NCBI GenBank assembly: GCA_028736075.1
Contig: CP117875.1
Location: 620,001 to 684,000 of the forward strand
Reading direction: 5' to 3'
DNA: 64,000 nt
Origin: Chryseobacterium sp. KACC 21268
GTDB lineage: Bacteria > Bacteroidota > Bacteroidia > Flavobacteriales > Weeksellaceae
Positions 1 through 8,712 of the stretch are shown here, piece by piece (within the stretch, counting starts at the first letter, position 1; the number at the start of each line of letters is the position of its first letter). The notes beneath the pieces are model-generated. The model did no database searches. It was given only the letters and a program-made list of their open reading frames with translations, and had not been told where the DNA came from. Made by a program: the position numbers and the translations under genes.

Positions 1-273
1 TACCTAAAAGCGGAAGTGGACATCATCGCAGAATTTGAAAATCAAATCGTGGTTGTAGAAGTAAAAGCCAGACACACAGATGCATTTTTGGAACCTCAAG
101 AAGCAGTTAACAAAAAGAAAATCAGGTTGTTAATTTCAGCCACCAACTATTTTATCGAAGAAAATAATATTGATAAAGAAGTCAGGTTTGATATTATTTC
201 TGTCCTTCCCAACAAACAAAAAACTTTGGAAATCACCCATATTATTGATGCTTTCCAAAGTTTTGAAATATGA
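1..273 (+). CDS. yraN: YraN/UPF0102 family protein, C-terminal part
   Basis: The reading frame is open from base 1, so the start lies outside the window and 90 residues are visible. The segment EVDIIAEFENQIVVVEVKAR matches the conserved core of the UPF0102/YraN family, which has an endonuclease-like fold with an acidic D-(x)n-E-x-K arrangement. Here the candidate residues are the Asp of EVDIIA and the Glu and Lys of VEVKAR. The cellular role of the family is not settled; a nuclease or DNA-processing role is inferred from the fold. The gene ends about 90 bases before the convergent sodC, and a long imperfect palindrome lies between them. Confidence 0.8.
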   Translation, partial: YLKAEVDIIAEFENQIVVVEVKARHTDAFLEPQEAVNKKKIRLLISATNYFIEENNIDKEVRFDIISVLPNKQKTLEITHIIDAFQSFEI

Positions 274-279
274 TTTTTT

Positions 280-360
280 AGACTAAGAGATGTTAGACGA
301 ATAGATAATAGACGTTGATTCAAGAGTCTATCTTCTATCCGTTTATTCTCTCAAAAGTCT
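280..360. repeat. Long imperfect palindrome between convergent yraN and sodC
   Basis: The outer arms are AGACT...AGAGA on the left and its near complement TCTC...AGTCT on the right. A stronger inner pair is ATAGATAATAGAC (301-313 region) against GTCTATCTTCTAT, with 11 of 13 positions complementary. The element fills almost the whole gap between two genes that end toward each other. It could act as a bidirectional terminator, but it lacks a clean T-run and is longer than the simple terminators elsewhere in the window, so a dispersed palindromic element is the better description. Confidence 0.55.
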
Positions 361-363
361 TAC

Positions 364-864
364 TTATTTGATTTCCACACATCCTACGCGTCCGCCCGCA
401 TTTCCAGTCGGTTGCGTATGAAAATCGTCCACACCAGCGTGGATGACAATTGATTTACCAATGATGTTTTTCATCGGGTCATCGCAGCCCAGACACCATT
501 TATCTGTGTTGAAAACCAGCCTTGCAGTTCCGTCTTTATCAGCTTCAAGGTTTCCGATATCTCCCATATGGAAGTGTTGTCCCTCCCATTTTCCGTGGTC
601 GTCTTTGGAAGGATTCCAATGTCCGCCAGCAGATGAAGCGTCTGTCGCCCCGCAATTCCCAAATTCGTGGATATGCACGGCGTGCAGACCTGGTGTCAGT
701 TTGAAAACACTAAGGTCCATTTCAACATTTCCCTTTTTCTGAATGAAGTTTGCAGTACCTTGGGTTAAGGTTTTGGATTTTGGTCGAACTGTATATTGTT
801 TCGAAACAGTTTTACAGGATGCCAGCGTCAATCCAGCAATCCCAATGAGTAATAGATTTTTCAT
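364..864 (-). CDS. sodC: Superoxide dismutase [Cu-Zn], lipoprotein
   Basis: This 166-residue protein disproportionates superoxide in the periplasm or at the outer membrane. The N-terminus has a signal peptide ending in a lipobox, LASC, with Cys17 as the lipidation site. The Cu/Zn-SOD signature is intact: HAVHIHEFGNC supplies copper ligands His64 and His66, His82 lies in GGHWNP as the bridging ligand, His90 and His99 with Asp102 lie in the zinc loop, and His142 lies in VIHAGVDD. Cys71 and Cys162 (GGRVGCVEI) form the usual disulfide. It is monocistronic and divergent from the TonB receptor that follows. Confidence 0.95.
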   Translation of the reverse strand: MKNLLLIGIAGLTLASCKTVSKQYTVRPKSKTLTQGTANFIQKKGNVEMDLSVFKLTPGLHAVHIHEFGNCGATDASSAGGHWNPSKDDHGKWEGQHFHMGDIGNLEADKDGTARLVFNTDKWCLGCDDPMKNIIGKSIVIHAGVDDFHTQPTGNAGGRVGCVEIK

Positions 865-1070
865 ACGTAGTTTATTTATTGTTTTTAAAGGTCTAATGAA
901 AGCGCTTGTTGATTTATTAGTATGAAATTTTACCTTGCGATTTCATAGTTTTAAATTAAATTATAGCAAATAATCTATAACAATTTTAAAGCCAAGGTGA
1001 TAAAAAAATGTTTTACGTGAAACATCTAACGATTCGGTCATCAAAATTGACAAGTCAGTGAGAATAAATT

Positions 1071-1099
1071 TATTTTTGAGAGGTGTTGAAATACCTTTG
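1071..1099 (+). promoter_or_regulatory. Putative -7 boxes upstream of TonB receptor
   Basis: TACCTTTG at 1092-1099 fits the Bacteroidota -7 consensus TAnnTTTG and lies 17 bases before the ATG at 1117. A second match, TATTTTTG, lies at 1071-1078. No well-spaced -33 TTG stands out, so the call rests on the -7 boxes and position. Confidence 0.45.
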
Positions 1100-1116
1100 G
1101 CTCATAATTAAACTAT

Positions 1117-3348
1117 ATGAAAACGCAGAGTAAGAACTTAATTCTACTGTCATTTTTAATGAGCATTTGTATCTGGTCTCAGACAACTATTTCCGGGAAG
1201 GTCACATTCAAAAATAAACCTTTGAAAGACGTCAATGTAACGTTGAAAGATACTTATGATGGAGCCACTTCAGATGAGAAAGGAAATTACTCATTTATCA
1301 CTTCAGAATCAGGCTATAAGGTTTTGGTTTTCTCTGGATTGAATTATGATGAAATAGAAATTACAGTCAAATTGGAAGGGAAAGATATTATAGTTCCAGC
1401 CAATCTGAAGGCTCAAATCAATGAGATCAATGCAGTCGTGATCACTGCAGGAAGTATTGAGGCGAGTGACAAAAAACGTGCTGCGGCCTTGCTCACACCT
1501 TTGGATATCTATACAACGGCTGGTGCGAATGGCCAAATCACTTCAGCTTTAGGATATTTGCCGGGTGTTCAGAAAGTAGGAGAGAGCGAAGGCCTATTTG
1601 TACGAGGCGGAACTGGTGCTGAAACCAAAATCTTTATGGATGGCAATCTCATTAATAATTATTTCACGAATTCGGTTCCGGGAATTGCTGGAAGAGATAG
1701 ATTCAATACTTCATTATTTAAAGGAAATGTTTTTTCAAGTGGTGGATATTCAGCGATTTATGGTCAGGCTTTGTCATCGGTTTTGATTTTGGAAAGTGTA
1801 GATTTGCCAGAAACGACTTCATTCGACTTTGGCGCTTCGCCGATTTTTCTCAGTGCCAATTATCAAAAATTAAATCAAAATAAAACAGCCTCTTGGGGAA
1901 TTGCCGGTAGTTATTCGAATCTTGGGTTGATGGGGAAACTGTTCAATTTCAACACAGATTTTGACAAATATCCGCAAGGTTATGGTTTCGATGGAAACTT
2001 CAGAATCAAAACCAAAAAAGGTGGCTTCATCAAATATTACGGAAGTGTAGATGCAAATCAAATGTCAGTGGAATCTGAAAGTTTTGAAGAAAATTACGAT
2101 AAGAATAAAGTGACCTTGAAAGGAAATAATACCTATCACAATCTATCGTACAAAGAAAAGTTTGGAAAATATCTGGTGAATGTCGGAGCGTCTTATTCTT
2201 TTAATTCAAGCGATTTGGATTTTGCAAATATTCAGAATAATGTTGAAATGAATAACATCAAAATCAATAATAGATCCAATTACATCAATGGAAAATTGGT
2301 GGTGGAAAGGAAAGTTGGGAGAAATACAGTACGCGCAGGATTTGAATTGAATAATGCCGATGAAAATATGAATTACGGTTCTTTCGAAAAAAATTATAAA
2401 GATCTGATCTCATCTGCTTTTGCCGAAACGGATTTGATCTTCACCAATGATTTATCAGCAAAAATCGGTGCGAGAACGGAACATTCTTCATATCTCGACA
2501 AATGGAATTTCTCACCAAGAGCTGCTTTGGCTTACAGGATTTCACAGGAATGGACGACGTCTTTAGCCTATGGTATGTTCTACCAAAATCCGGAAAGCAA
2601 ATATCTCATCTCAAACAATTTCGATTTTCAAAGAGCGGATCATTATATATTTCAGGTTCAGAAAAACGCTGAGGGAAGGAACTTGAGGTTCGAGGCTTTT
2701 TATAAAAATTATGATCAACTCATTAAAACCTCTTCCATTGCCAATGAAAGTTCTACTTCGCCAAGCAATCAGTATACACAGTTTGCAGACAACAATTCCG
2801 GCGGTGGTTTTGCGAAAGGAATCGAGTTATTTTGGAGAGATAAGAAGACCTTTAAAAATATCGATTATTGGCTGACCTATTCGTATTTGGATTCCAAAAG
2901 AGACTTCTTAAACTATCCTTTTAGTTTAGCACCTAATTTCGCTTCAAAACATACTTTGAATGCAGTGGCAAAGAAGTTCGTGATGGATTGGAAAACAGGC
3001 TTCAATTTGTCTTACACTTATGCGAAAGGCCGTCCTTACTATGATATTATTTCTGACGATGGCAAAAACATTCTCCGTAATCAAGGGAAATTGAAAGACT
3101 TCAGTGGACTCAACTTCAGCGTGAATTATGTACCGAGTGTTGGTAAGAAAGATTCCAAATCATTTACTGTTTTTGTTTTGAGCATCAATAATATTTTGGG
3201 GAATAAAAATGTCTATGGTTTCAATTATTCAGCGGATGGAAATAGCAGAACAGCCGTGAGACCGCCTGTCAATACCTTTGTCTTCGTTGGTGTCTTCGTA
3301 AGTTTTGGTGTTGATAAGACGGATGATGCCATTAATAATAATTTATAA
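1117..3348 (+). CDS. TonB-dependent outer-membrane receptor
   Basis: This is a 743-residue outer-membrane transporter. After a signal peptide (through about residue 22, ending in WSQ) comes a carboxypeptidase-regulatory-like beta domain (about residues 25-95, with the typical GATSDEKGNYSF turn) that is common on Bacteroidota receptors. A plug domain follows (about 105-220, with GLFVRGG and IFMDGNLI), then a C-terminal beta-barrel ending in an aromatic/hydrophobic strand region. The substrate cannot be told from sequence. No SusD-like partner is adjacent, which argues against a glycan-uptake pair. Downstream lies an independently promoted secreted protein. Confidence 0.9.
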   Translation: MKTQSKNLILLSFLMSICIWSQTTISGKVTFKNKPLKDVNVTLKDTYDGATSDEKGNYSFITSESGYKVLVFSGLNYDEIEITVKLEGKDIIVPANLKAQINEINAVVITAGSIEASDKKRAAALLTPLDIYTTAGANGQITSALGYLPGVQKVGESEGLFVRGGTGAETKIFMDGNLINNYFTNSVPGIAGRDRFNTSLFKGNVFSSGGYSAIYGQALSSVLILESVDLPETTSFDFGASPIFLSANYQKLNQNKTASWGIAGSYSNLGLMGKLFNFNTDFDKYPQGYGFDGNFRIKTKKGGFIKYYGSVDANQMSVESESFEENYDKNKVTLKGNNTYHNLSYKEKFGKYLVNVGASYSFNSSDLDFANIQNNVEMNNIKINNRSNYINGKLVVERKVGRNTVRAGFELNNADENMNYGSFEKNYKDLISSAFAETDLIFTNDLSAKIGARTEHSSYLDKWNFSPRAALAYRISQEWTTSLAYGMFYQNPESKYLISNNFDFQRADHYIFQVQKNAEGRNLRFEAFYKNYDQLIKTSSIANESSTSPSNQYTQFADNNSGGGFAKGIELFWRDKKTFKNIDYWLTYSYLDSKRDFLNYPFSLAPNFASKHTLNAVAKKFVMDWKTGFNLSYTYAKGRPYYDIISDDGKNILRNQGKLKDFSGLNFSVNYVPSVGKKDSKSFTVFVLSINNILGNKNVYGFNYSADGNSRTAVRPPVNTFVFVGVFVSFGVDKTDDAINNNL

Positions 3349-3410
3349 CCTTTCGGATACCAAAAATTACGGTTCGGTAGAATAAAATTTAATTCAGCAA
3401 AAACTCATTC

Positions 3411-3418
3411 TATCTTTG
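3411..3418 (+). promoter_or_regulatory. -7 box of the 3456 gene
   Basis: TATCTTTG matches TAnnTTTG, 37 bases upstream of the ATG at 3456, with an A-rich leader. The spacing fits a short 5' UTR of about 30 bases. No clear -33 TTG is visible. Confidence 0.45.
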
Positions 3419-3455
3419 AATCAGAAATTAAAACAAACAACTAAAATAGACTATT

Positions 3456-4097
3456 ATGAAAAAATTGATCTTAACCTTCAGCCTTTCTCTACTGGGATTC
3501 ACAACATTTGCACAAACTACTTATGACAAAGCAATGACAGAGAAAATAGGCAAAATAGAAACTGCAAAGACGGCAGATGAATTGACAGCCTTGACCAACG
3601 ATTTTGAAAGAATCGGGACCAAAGAAAATTCGCAGTGGTTGCCGTATTATTACGCTGCTTATTCCACGATTCTAAAGGGAAGGGTTTTGATGAGAACAGG
3701 GAAAACCGCAGAGTTAGATCCTGTGGCAGAACAAGCAGAAAAGTACATTGCCAAAGCGGAAACCTTAAGTCCAAACAACGCGGAAATCTACATTTTGAAG
3801 AAAATCACAAGCGGATTCAGAATGATGGTAGATCCTATGTCACGCTATATGCAAGAAGCGCCCATCGCTCAGAATGCCTTGGCAAAAGCCAAAGAATTGG
3901 ACCCAGAAAATCCTAGGATTACGGTGCTTTTGGCAGAAGATGCTTATTTCACGCCAGAGCAATATGGCGGAAGCAAGCCAAAAGGTGTGGAGCTGTTCAA
4001 AAAATCTTTGGAACAATTCGCAGCCTACAAGCCGAAAACAGCCTTGGATCCGAATTGGGGAAAAGCGGAAGCAGAATATTTCTTGAGTCAGAAATAA
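3456..4097 (+). CDS. Secreted TPR-like hypothetical protein
   Basis: This 213-residue protein has a clear signal peptide (MKKLILTFSLSLLGFTTFAQ, cleavage near residue 19-20). The mature part is alpha-helical in appearance with TPR-like periodicity, for example AEKYIAKAETLSPNNAEIYI and ALAKAKELDPENPRITVLLA, both resembling the second helix and turn of a TPR. It is probably periplasmic and may bind proteins. No enzyme motif is seen. It sits between a TonB receptor and a prolyl oligopeptidase, each with its own promoter, so co-function is not implied. Confidence 0.8.
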   Translation: MKKLILTFSLSLLGFTTFAQTTYDKAMTEKIGKIETAKTADELTALTNDFERIGTKENSQWLPYYYAAYSTILKGRVLMRTGKTAELDPVAEQAEKYIAKAETLSPNNAEIYILKKITSGFRMMVDPMSRYMQEAPIAQNALAKAKELDPENPRITVLLAEDAYFTPEQYGGSKPKGVELFKKSLEQFAAYKPKTALDPNWGKAEAEYFLSQK

Positions 4098-4134
4098 AAC
4101 ACAAACATTCATATTTCATCAAGTTCCTTCGTCA

Positions 4135-4161
4135 TTGGCGAGGGAATTTTTATTAATTTTG
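4135..4161 (+). promoter_or_regulatory. Promoter of prolyl oligopeptidase gene
   Basis: TAATTTTG at 4154-4161 is a perfect -7 box, and TTG at 4135-4137 is a possible -33 element with a 16-base spacer, slightly short for the group. It lies 21 bases before the ATG at 4183. This also rules out the in-frame TTG at 4135 as the start codon, because it would fall upstream of the expected transcript start. Confidence 0.6.
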
Positions 4162-4182
4162 GGAACATTCAAAAAATTAGAA

Positions 4183-6303
4183 ATGAAAGTAAAATCAATC
4201 TTTGCAACAGCTGCTGTTGTTTTCTATGTTGGTGCCAATGCTCAATCTATGTCAAAGTCAAATTATCCAAAAGCGATCAAAGGAAGTCAAACCGACAACT
4301 ATTTCGGAACCCAGGTTGCAGATACTTTTCGCGATCTTGAAAACGATTCCGAAGCAACCAAAAAATGGGTGGACGAGGAAGTAGCTTATAGCCAAAATTA
4401 TCTTTCCAAAATCCCTTTCCGTGATCAAATCAAAGAGCAACTGAGAACCATCTGGAACTACGAGAAGATCTCTGCGCCATTCAAAGAAGGCGATTATACT
4501 TATTTCTCCAAAAACAACGGATTGCAGGCACAATCTGTGATCTACAGAACAGGTCTTAAAACCAAAGACATCGAGGTTTTCCTGGACCCGAACAAATTCT
4601 CTGAAAAAGGAACAACCTCACTTTCCAATCTTTCATTCAACAAAAAAGGAACGCTTGCTGCCTATTCTATCTCAGAAGGTGGAAGTGACTGGAACAAAAT
4701 CATCATCATCGATGCCATTACCAAAAAGCAAATCGATGAAACAATTGTGGATGTGAAATTCAGTGGCATATCGTGGCAAGGTGACGAAGGTTTTTATTAC
4801 TCAAGCTACGACAAGCCAAAAGAAGGAACTGTTTTGTCTGGAATGACCGACAAACACAAGGTTTATTACCACAAATTAGGCACAAAGCAATCTGACGACC
4901 AATTGATTTTCGGAGGTGAAAAAACACCGAGAAGATATCTATCTGCAGGTGTTTCGGAAGACCAAAGATTCCTGATCATTTCCGGCGCCAATGCAACCAA
5001 CGGAAACGAGTTGTACATCAAAGATTTGAAGAACGGAGGCGATTTTGTTCAGATCAACAAAGGTTTTGACATCAATGCCAATATTGTGGACACGCAAGGC
5101 GACGAGCTTTTCATCTTCACAGACAAAGATGCGCCGAATATGCGATTGGTAAAAGTCAGCATCAAAAATCCAAGTCCTGAAAACTGGAAAGATGTGATCC
5201 CGGAAACTGAAAACGTATTGGGAATCTCAGAAGGTGGCGGTTATTTCTTCGCAACATATATGAAAGATGCGATTGATATCGTGAAGCAATTTGATAAAAC
5301 AGGGAAATTGGTGAGAGAAGTTTCTTTGCCTGGAAAAGGGAATATCTCAGGTTTCGGCGGTAAGGAAAAAGAGAAGGACATCTATTATTCTTTCACGAAT
5401 TACATCACGCCAGGAACGATTTATAAGTATAATGTAGATTCAGGAAAATCAGAAGTTTATCAAAAACCGAATGTGAAATTCAATCCAGAAGATTACGTTT
5501 CCGAGCAGGTTTTCTACACCTCAAAAGACGGGACCAAAGTTCCAATGATGATCAATTATAAAAAAGGAACGAAGCTGAACGGAAAAAATCCAACAATCCT
5601 TTATTCCTACGGTGGTTTCAACATCAGTCTGCAGCCAGCTTTTTCTGTTGTGAATGCCATCTGGATGGAAAACGGCGGCATCTACGCAGTTCCAAACATC
5701 CGTGGTGGTGGCGAATATGGAAAGAAATGGCACGATGCGGGAACGAAGCAACAGAAGAAAAACGTGTTTGAAGACTTCATCGCTGCTGGGGAATACCTAC
5801 AGTCGAAAGGCTACACTTCGAAGGAATATATGGCACTTTCTGGCCGTTCCAACGGCGGGCTTTTGGTTGGCGCAACGATGACGATGCGACCAGATCTGGC
5901 AAAGGTAGCTTTTCCAGGCGTCGGTGTTTTGGATATGTTGAGATACAACAAATTCACGGCTGGTGCAGGTTGGTCTTATGATTACGGAACAGCTGAAGAC
6001 AGCAAAGAAATGTTCGAATATTTAAAATCTTATTCTCCAGTTCATCAAGTTAAAGCAGGAACTTGTTATCCATCAACGATGATTATTACAAGTGATCACG
6101 ATGATAGAGTAGTGCCGGCGCATTCCTTCAAATTTGGCGCTGAGTTGCAGGAGAAACAAGCTTGCAGCAATCCCATTCTATTGAGAATTGAGAAAAACGC
6201 AGGTCACGGTGCAGGACGTTCTACAGAACAAGTGATTGGCGAAAATGCCGATTTGCTAAGTTTTGCCTTGTTCGAAATGGGAATCAAAGCTTTAAAGAAA
6301 TAA
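4183..6303 (+). CDS. Prolyl oligopeptidase, family S9A
   Basis: This 706-residue secreted serine peptidase cleaves short peptides after proline. The ATG at 4183 gives a normal signal peptide (MKVKSIFATAAVVFYVGANAQ). Residues about 25-430 form the beta-propeller lid, and the C-terminal third is the alpha/beta-hydrolase. The catalytic triad is visible as Ser556 in GRSNGG, Asp641 in DHDDRV and His675 in NAGHGAG. These positions are essentially those of the well-studied Flavobacterium (Elizabethkingia) meningosepticum prolyl endopeptidase, which supports both the start and the assignment. It is monocistronic, with its own promoter and a strong terminator. Confidence 0.95.
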   Translation: MKVKSIFATAAVVFYVGANAQSMSKSNYPKAIKGSQTDNYFGTQVADTFRDLENDSEATKKWVDEEVAYSQNYLSKIPFRDQIKEQLRTIWNYEKISAPFKEGDYTYFSKNNGLQAQSVIYRTGLKTKDIEVFLDPNKFSEKGTTSLSNLSFNKKGTLAAYSISEGGSDWNKIIIIDAITKKQIDETIVDVKFSGISWQGDEGFYYSSYDKPKEGTVLSGMTDKHKVYYHKLGTKQSDDQLIFGGEKTPRRYLSAGVSEDQRFLIISGANATNGNELYIKDLKNGGDFVQINKGFDINANIVDTQGDELFIFTDKDAPNMRLVKVSIKNPSPENWKDVIPETENVLGISEGGGYFFATYMKDAIDIVKQFDKTGKLVREVSLPGKGNISGFGGKEKEKDIYYSFTNYITPGTIYKYNVDSGKSEVYQKPNVKFNPEDYVSEQVFYTSKDGTKVPMMINYKKGTKLNGKNPTILYSYGGFNISLQPAFSVVNAIWMENGGIYAVPNIRGGGEYGKKWHDAGTKQQKKNVFEDFIAAGEYLQSKGYTSKEYMALSGRSNGGLLVGATMTMRPDLAKVAFPGVGVLDMLRYNKFTAGAGWSYDYGTAEDSKEMFEYLKSYSPVHQVKAGTCYPSTMIITSDHDDRVVPAHSFKFGAELQEKQACSNPILLRIEKNAGHGAGRSTEQVIGENADLLSFALFEMGIKALKK

Positions 6304-6320
6304 TTCAATAAAAATATATC

Positions 6321-6354
6321 ATCAAAATCCTGAAATTAGTTTCGGGATTTTGAT
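6321..6354 (+). terminator. Intrinsic terminator after prolyl oligopeptidase
   Basis: A 15-bp stem with one G-U pair surrounds a 4-base loop (left arm 6321-6335, right arm 6340-6354, sequence ATCAAAATCCTGAAA and its partner). The stem lies 17 bases after the stop codon. The arm itself supplies the T-rich 3' side. Confidence 0.75.
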
Positions 6355-6398
6355 TTGGATAGCATTTTGCATTCAATCGGAGATAAAAAATTTTACAG

Positions 6399-6827
6399 AT
6401 GAGAACAAATTACTTGATCCTAAGCGTTTCAGTTGGTTTAGCTTTAGCTTCTTGCAAAAAGAATGAGGACAGCAAAATGATGAAACAAACGTACTCCACA
6501 GACACGACGATGGTAGACGACAATGGAAAGATAGACAGTGAAACCACAACGTCATCTGAAAAAGACGTCAACGGCTCAGTGACCAAAAACTACTCTTTTC
6601 CGTACAAAGCATCGGACGGAAGCCGTGCAAAAGCAACCTTCGATGACAATGGAAAATCAAAAACAGTGACGATAGAAGCCAACAGGACCAAATATGTCTT
6701 GGACTTCAAAAAGGCAACAGCTACGGGTGAACTTTACGAAAGAAATAGTATTTCCGCAGAGACCACACCAGATTCACTATTTATTTCTCAAGGTGATAAT
6801 GTGATCCATTTGGGAAAAGTGAAGTAA
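6399..6827 (+). CDS. Small hypothetical lipoprotein
   Basis: This 142-residue protein has a lipoprotein signal peptide whose lipobox LASC ends at about residue 19, followed by KKNEDSK. The mature region is hydrophilic, rich in Asp, Thr, Ser and Lys, with beta-strand-like alternation in the second half (FDDNGKSKTVTIEANRTKYVLDFKKA). No known domain is recognised. It is probably anchored to the outer or inner membrane facing the periplasm. It stands alone between two terminators. Confidence 0.75.
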   Translation: MRTNYLILSVSVGLALASCKKNEDSKMMKQTYSTDTTMVDDNGKIDSETTTSSEKDVNGSVTKNYSFPYKASDGSRAKATFDDNGKSKTVTIEANRTKYVLDFKKATATGELYERNSISAETTPDSLFISQGDNVIHLGKVK

Positions 6828-6847
6828 CTTACTTTGAAATCAAAAAA

Positions 6848-6879
6848 AATCCCGGCAATTAATTGTCGGGATTTTTTTT
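6848..6879. terminator. Bidirectional terminator between lipoprotein gene and glyS
   Basis: AATCCCGGCAAT and ATTGTCGGGATT pair with one G-U, followed by a run of eight T on the plus strand and preceded by a run of A that serves the minus strand. It lies in the 70-base gap between two convergent genes. Confidence 0.85.
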
Positions 6880-6897
6880 ATATCAATTGATTTTATT

Positions 6898-8439
6898 TTA
6901 GATCTTAGAAAGCAAATTCCTAAAACTTGTCTTCTCATCAATAATTCTTCTAAGGTCAGCCACAGGAACTCTCTCCTGCTTCATCGTGTCACGGTCTCTG
7001 ATGGTCACAGTATTATCCACCAAACTATCGTGATCGATGGTAATACAAAGTGGCGTTCCGATTGCATCTTGTCTTCTGTAACGTTTCCCGATGGCATCTT
7101 TCTCTTCGTAGAACAAGTTAAAATCGTACTTCAAATCGTTGAAGATCGTCTCTGCATATTCTGCCAGACCATCTTTTTTCATCAACGGAAGAATCGCTGC
7201 TTTTACCGGCGCCAAAGCTGGAGGTAAACTCAAAACTGTTCTTTCAGATCCATCTTCCAAAACTTCGTCCTTAAGACAAGTTGAGAACAAGGCAAGGAAC
7301 AATCTGTCCAAACCAACCGAAGTTTCCACAACGTAAGGCACATAATTCTCGTTTCTTTCCGGATCGAAATACTGTAATTTTCTACCAGAATGTGCCTCGT
7401 GAGCTTTCAAGTCAAAGTCAGTTCTGGAGTGGATGCCTTCCAATTCTTTGAAACCGAATGGGAAATTAAACTCAATATCAGCTGCAGCATTGGCATAATG
7501 CGCCAATTTCTCGTGGTCGTGGAAACGGTAATTTTCAGAACCTAATCCAAGAGCCAAGTGCCAGTTCAAACGCTTCGTCTTCCAGTTTTCGTAGAATTCC
7601 AGCTCAGTTCCCGGCGCAACAAAATACTGCATTTCCATTTGTTCAAATTCTCTCATTCGGAAGATAAATTGTCTCGCAACAATCTCATTTCTAAATGCTT
7701 TACCAATCTGAGCAATCCCGAATGGTAATTTATGACGGGACGTTTTTTGAACATTCAAATAATTCACGAAAATACCCTGAGCCGTTTCCGGTCTCAGATA
7801 TAGATCCGTCGCCGTGTCAGCAGAAGCACCCAATTTGGTCCCAAACATCAGGTTGAATTGTCGCACTTCCGTCCAGTTTTTAGAACCTGTGTCTGGATCT
7901 GCGATTTCCAATTCTTCGATGAGCGCTTTCACATCAGCAAGATCTTCGTTTTCCAAAGATTTCGCCATTCTCGTAAGGATCGCCGCTCTTTTCGCACGAT
8001 ATTCCAAAACTCTTGGATTCGTAGCTTCAAACTCAGCTTTATCAAAAGCGTCACCAAATCTCTTGGCCGCTTTCTCGATCTCTTTATTTTCTTTATCCTC
8101 AATTTTTGCGCAATAATCCTCGATCAAAACATCCGCACGGAATCTTTTCTTAGAATCCTTGTTGTCGATCAATGGGTCGTTGAACGCGTCCACGTGTCCG
8201 GAAGCCTTCCAGATCGTTGGGTGCATAAAGATGGCAGAGTCGATGCCCACAATGTTTTCGTTCAGCTGAACCATCGCTTTCCACCAATATTGTTTGATGT
8301 TGTTTTTCAGTTCCGCACCGTTTTGTCCGTAATCGTAGATCGCAGAAAGTCCGTCATAGATCTCAGAACTTGGGAAAATAAAACCATATTCCTTTGCGTG
8401 AGAAATCACTTTCTTGAAAACATCTTCTTGCTTTGCCAT
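6898..8439 (-). CDS. glyS: Glycyl-tRNA synthetase, homodimeric class II
   Basis: The 513-residue enzyme charges tRNA-Gly with glycine in the cytoplasm. It is the single-chain alpha2 form: the N-terminal YGFIFPSSEIYDGLSAIYDYG segment is diagnostic. Class II motif 2 is seen as FRNEIVARQFIFRMREFEQM, motif 3 as ETSVGLDRLFLALF, and the C-terminal anticodon-binding domain covers about residues 400-510. The length is typical of bacterial alpha2 enzymes with a short insertion. A -7 box lies 19 bases before the ATG. The gene is transcribed alone. Confidence 0.96.
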   Translation of the reverse strand: MAKQEDVFKKVISHAKEYGFIFPSSEIYDGLSAIYDYGQNGAELKNNIKQYWWKAMVQLNENIVGIDSAIFMHPTIWKASGHVDAFNDPLIDNKDSKKRFRADVLIEDYCAKIEDKENKEIEKAAKRFGDAFDKAEFEATNPRVLEYRAKRAAILTRMAKSLENEDLADVKALIEELEIADPDTGSKNWTEVRQFNLMFGTKLGASADTATDLYLRPETAQGIFVNYLNVQKTSRHKLPFGIAQIGKAFRNEIVARQFIFRMREFEQMEMQYFVAPGTELEFYENWKTKRLNWHLALGLGSENYRFHDHEKLAHYANAAADIEFNFPFGFKELEGIHSRTDFDLKAHEAHSGRKLQYFDPERNENYVPYVVETSVGLDRLFLALFSTCLKDEVLEDGSERTVLSLPPALAPVKAAILPLMKKDGLAEYAETIFNDLKYDFNLFYEEKDAIGKRYRRQDAIGTPLCITIDHDSLVDNTVTIRDRDTMKQERVPVADLRRIIDEKTSFRNLLSKI

Positions 8440-8458
8440 ATTTAGTTTAATTGAAGTG

Positions 8459-8466
8459 CAAAAATA
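8459..8466 (-). promoter_or_regulatory. -7 box of glyS
   Basis: Read on the minus strand this is TATTTTTG, a perfect TAnnTTTG box, ending 19 bases before the glyS ATG. No T-box-like leader fits in so short a 5' UTR. Confidence 0.6.
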
Positions 8467-8550
8467 AGGATTTTGCCGGAAGTGAGATGATGGAAGATGG
8501 AAGTTTTTTTAACCTTGAATTTTGAACCTCAAAACTTTGGATCTTTCGGA

Positions 8551-8634
8551 GCCGGGAACCTGCTGTCCGTTGCAATTCCTCGCGCCTTGCTTTCCCATCG
8601 CTTGCTGTGGGATTTCCACTACCATCAGGGCTAG
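8551..8634. repeat. Divergent member of the 86-bp dispersed element family
   Basis: The segment begins GCCGGGAACCTGCTGTCCG and ends CATCAGGGCTAG, with an internal hairpin TCCCA/TGGGA. It is GC-richer than its surroundings. It shares the order and pieces of the elements at 33533, 35814 and 52518 (CTG/CAG-(T)CCG start, TTGC and TTTCCC centre, GGATTTCCACT, then GGGCT end) but is too diverged to be called the same copy. It lies in the 273-base gap between glyS and the next minus-strand gene, which otherwise holds a terminator. Confidence 0.5.
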
Positions 8635-8649
8635 TTACGTTTTCGGATA

Positions 8650-8689
8650 AAAAGAAAGCTTTGTCAAAAGATATAATTTGACAAAGCTT
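8650..8689 (-). terminator. Intrinsic terminator of the 8713 gene
   Basis: A perfect 13-bp stem (AAGCTTTGTCAAA at 8656-8668 and TTTGACAAAGCTT at 8677-8689) with an 8-base loop. On the minus strand it is followed by TTCTTTTTAT. It lies 23 bases after the stop codon of the minus-strand gene. Confidence 0.8.
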
Positions 8690-8712
8690 ATTTATTTTAA
8701 AAAAGAGAAAAT

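Noticed and set aside
4135-4182. TTG start adding 16 residues to prolyl oligopeptidase
   Set aside because: It would sit in the promoter, and the ATG at 4183 gives a clean signal peptide and the family's known residue numbering.
7858-8445. 195-codon open frame on the plus strand
   Set aside because: It lies wholly opposite glyS, has no start signal or known family, and its amino-acid pattern is a shadow of the synthetase gene.
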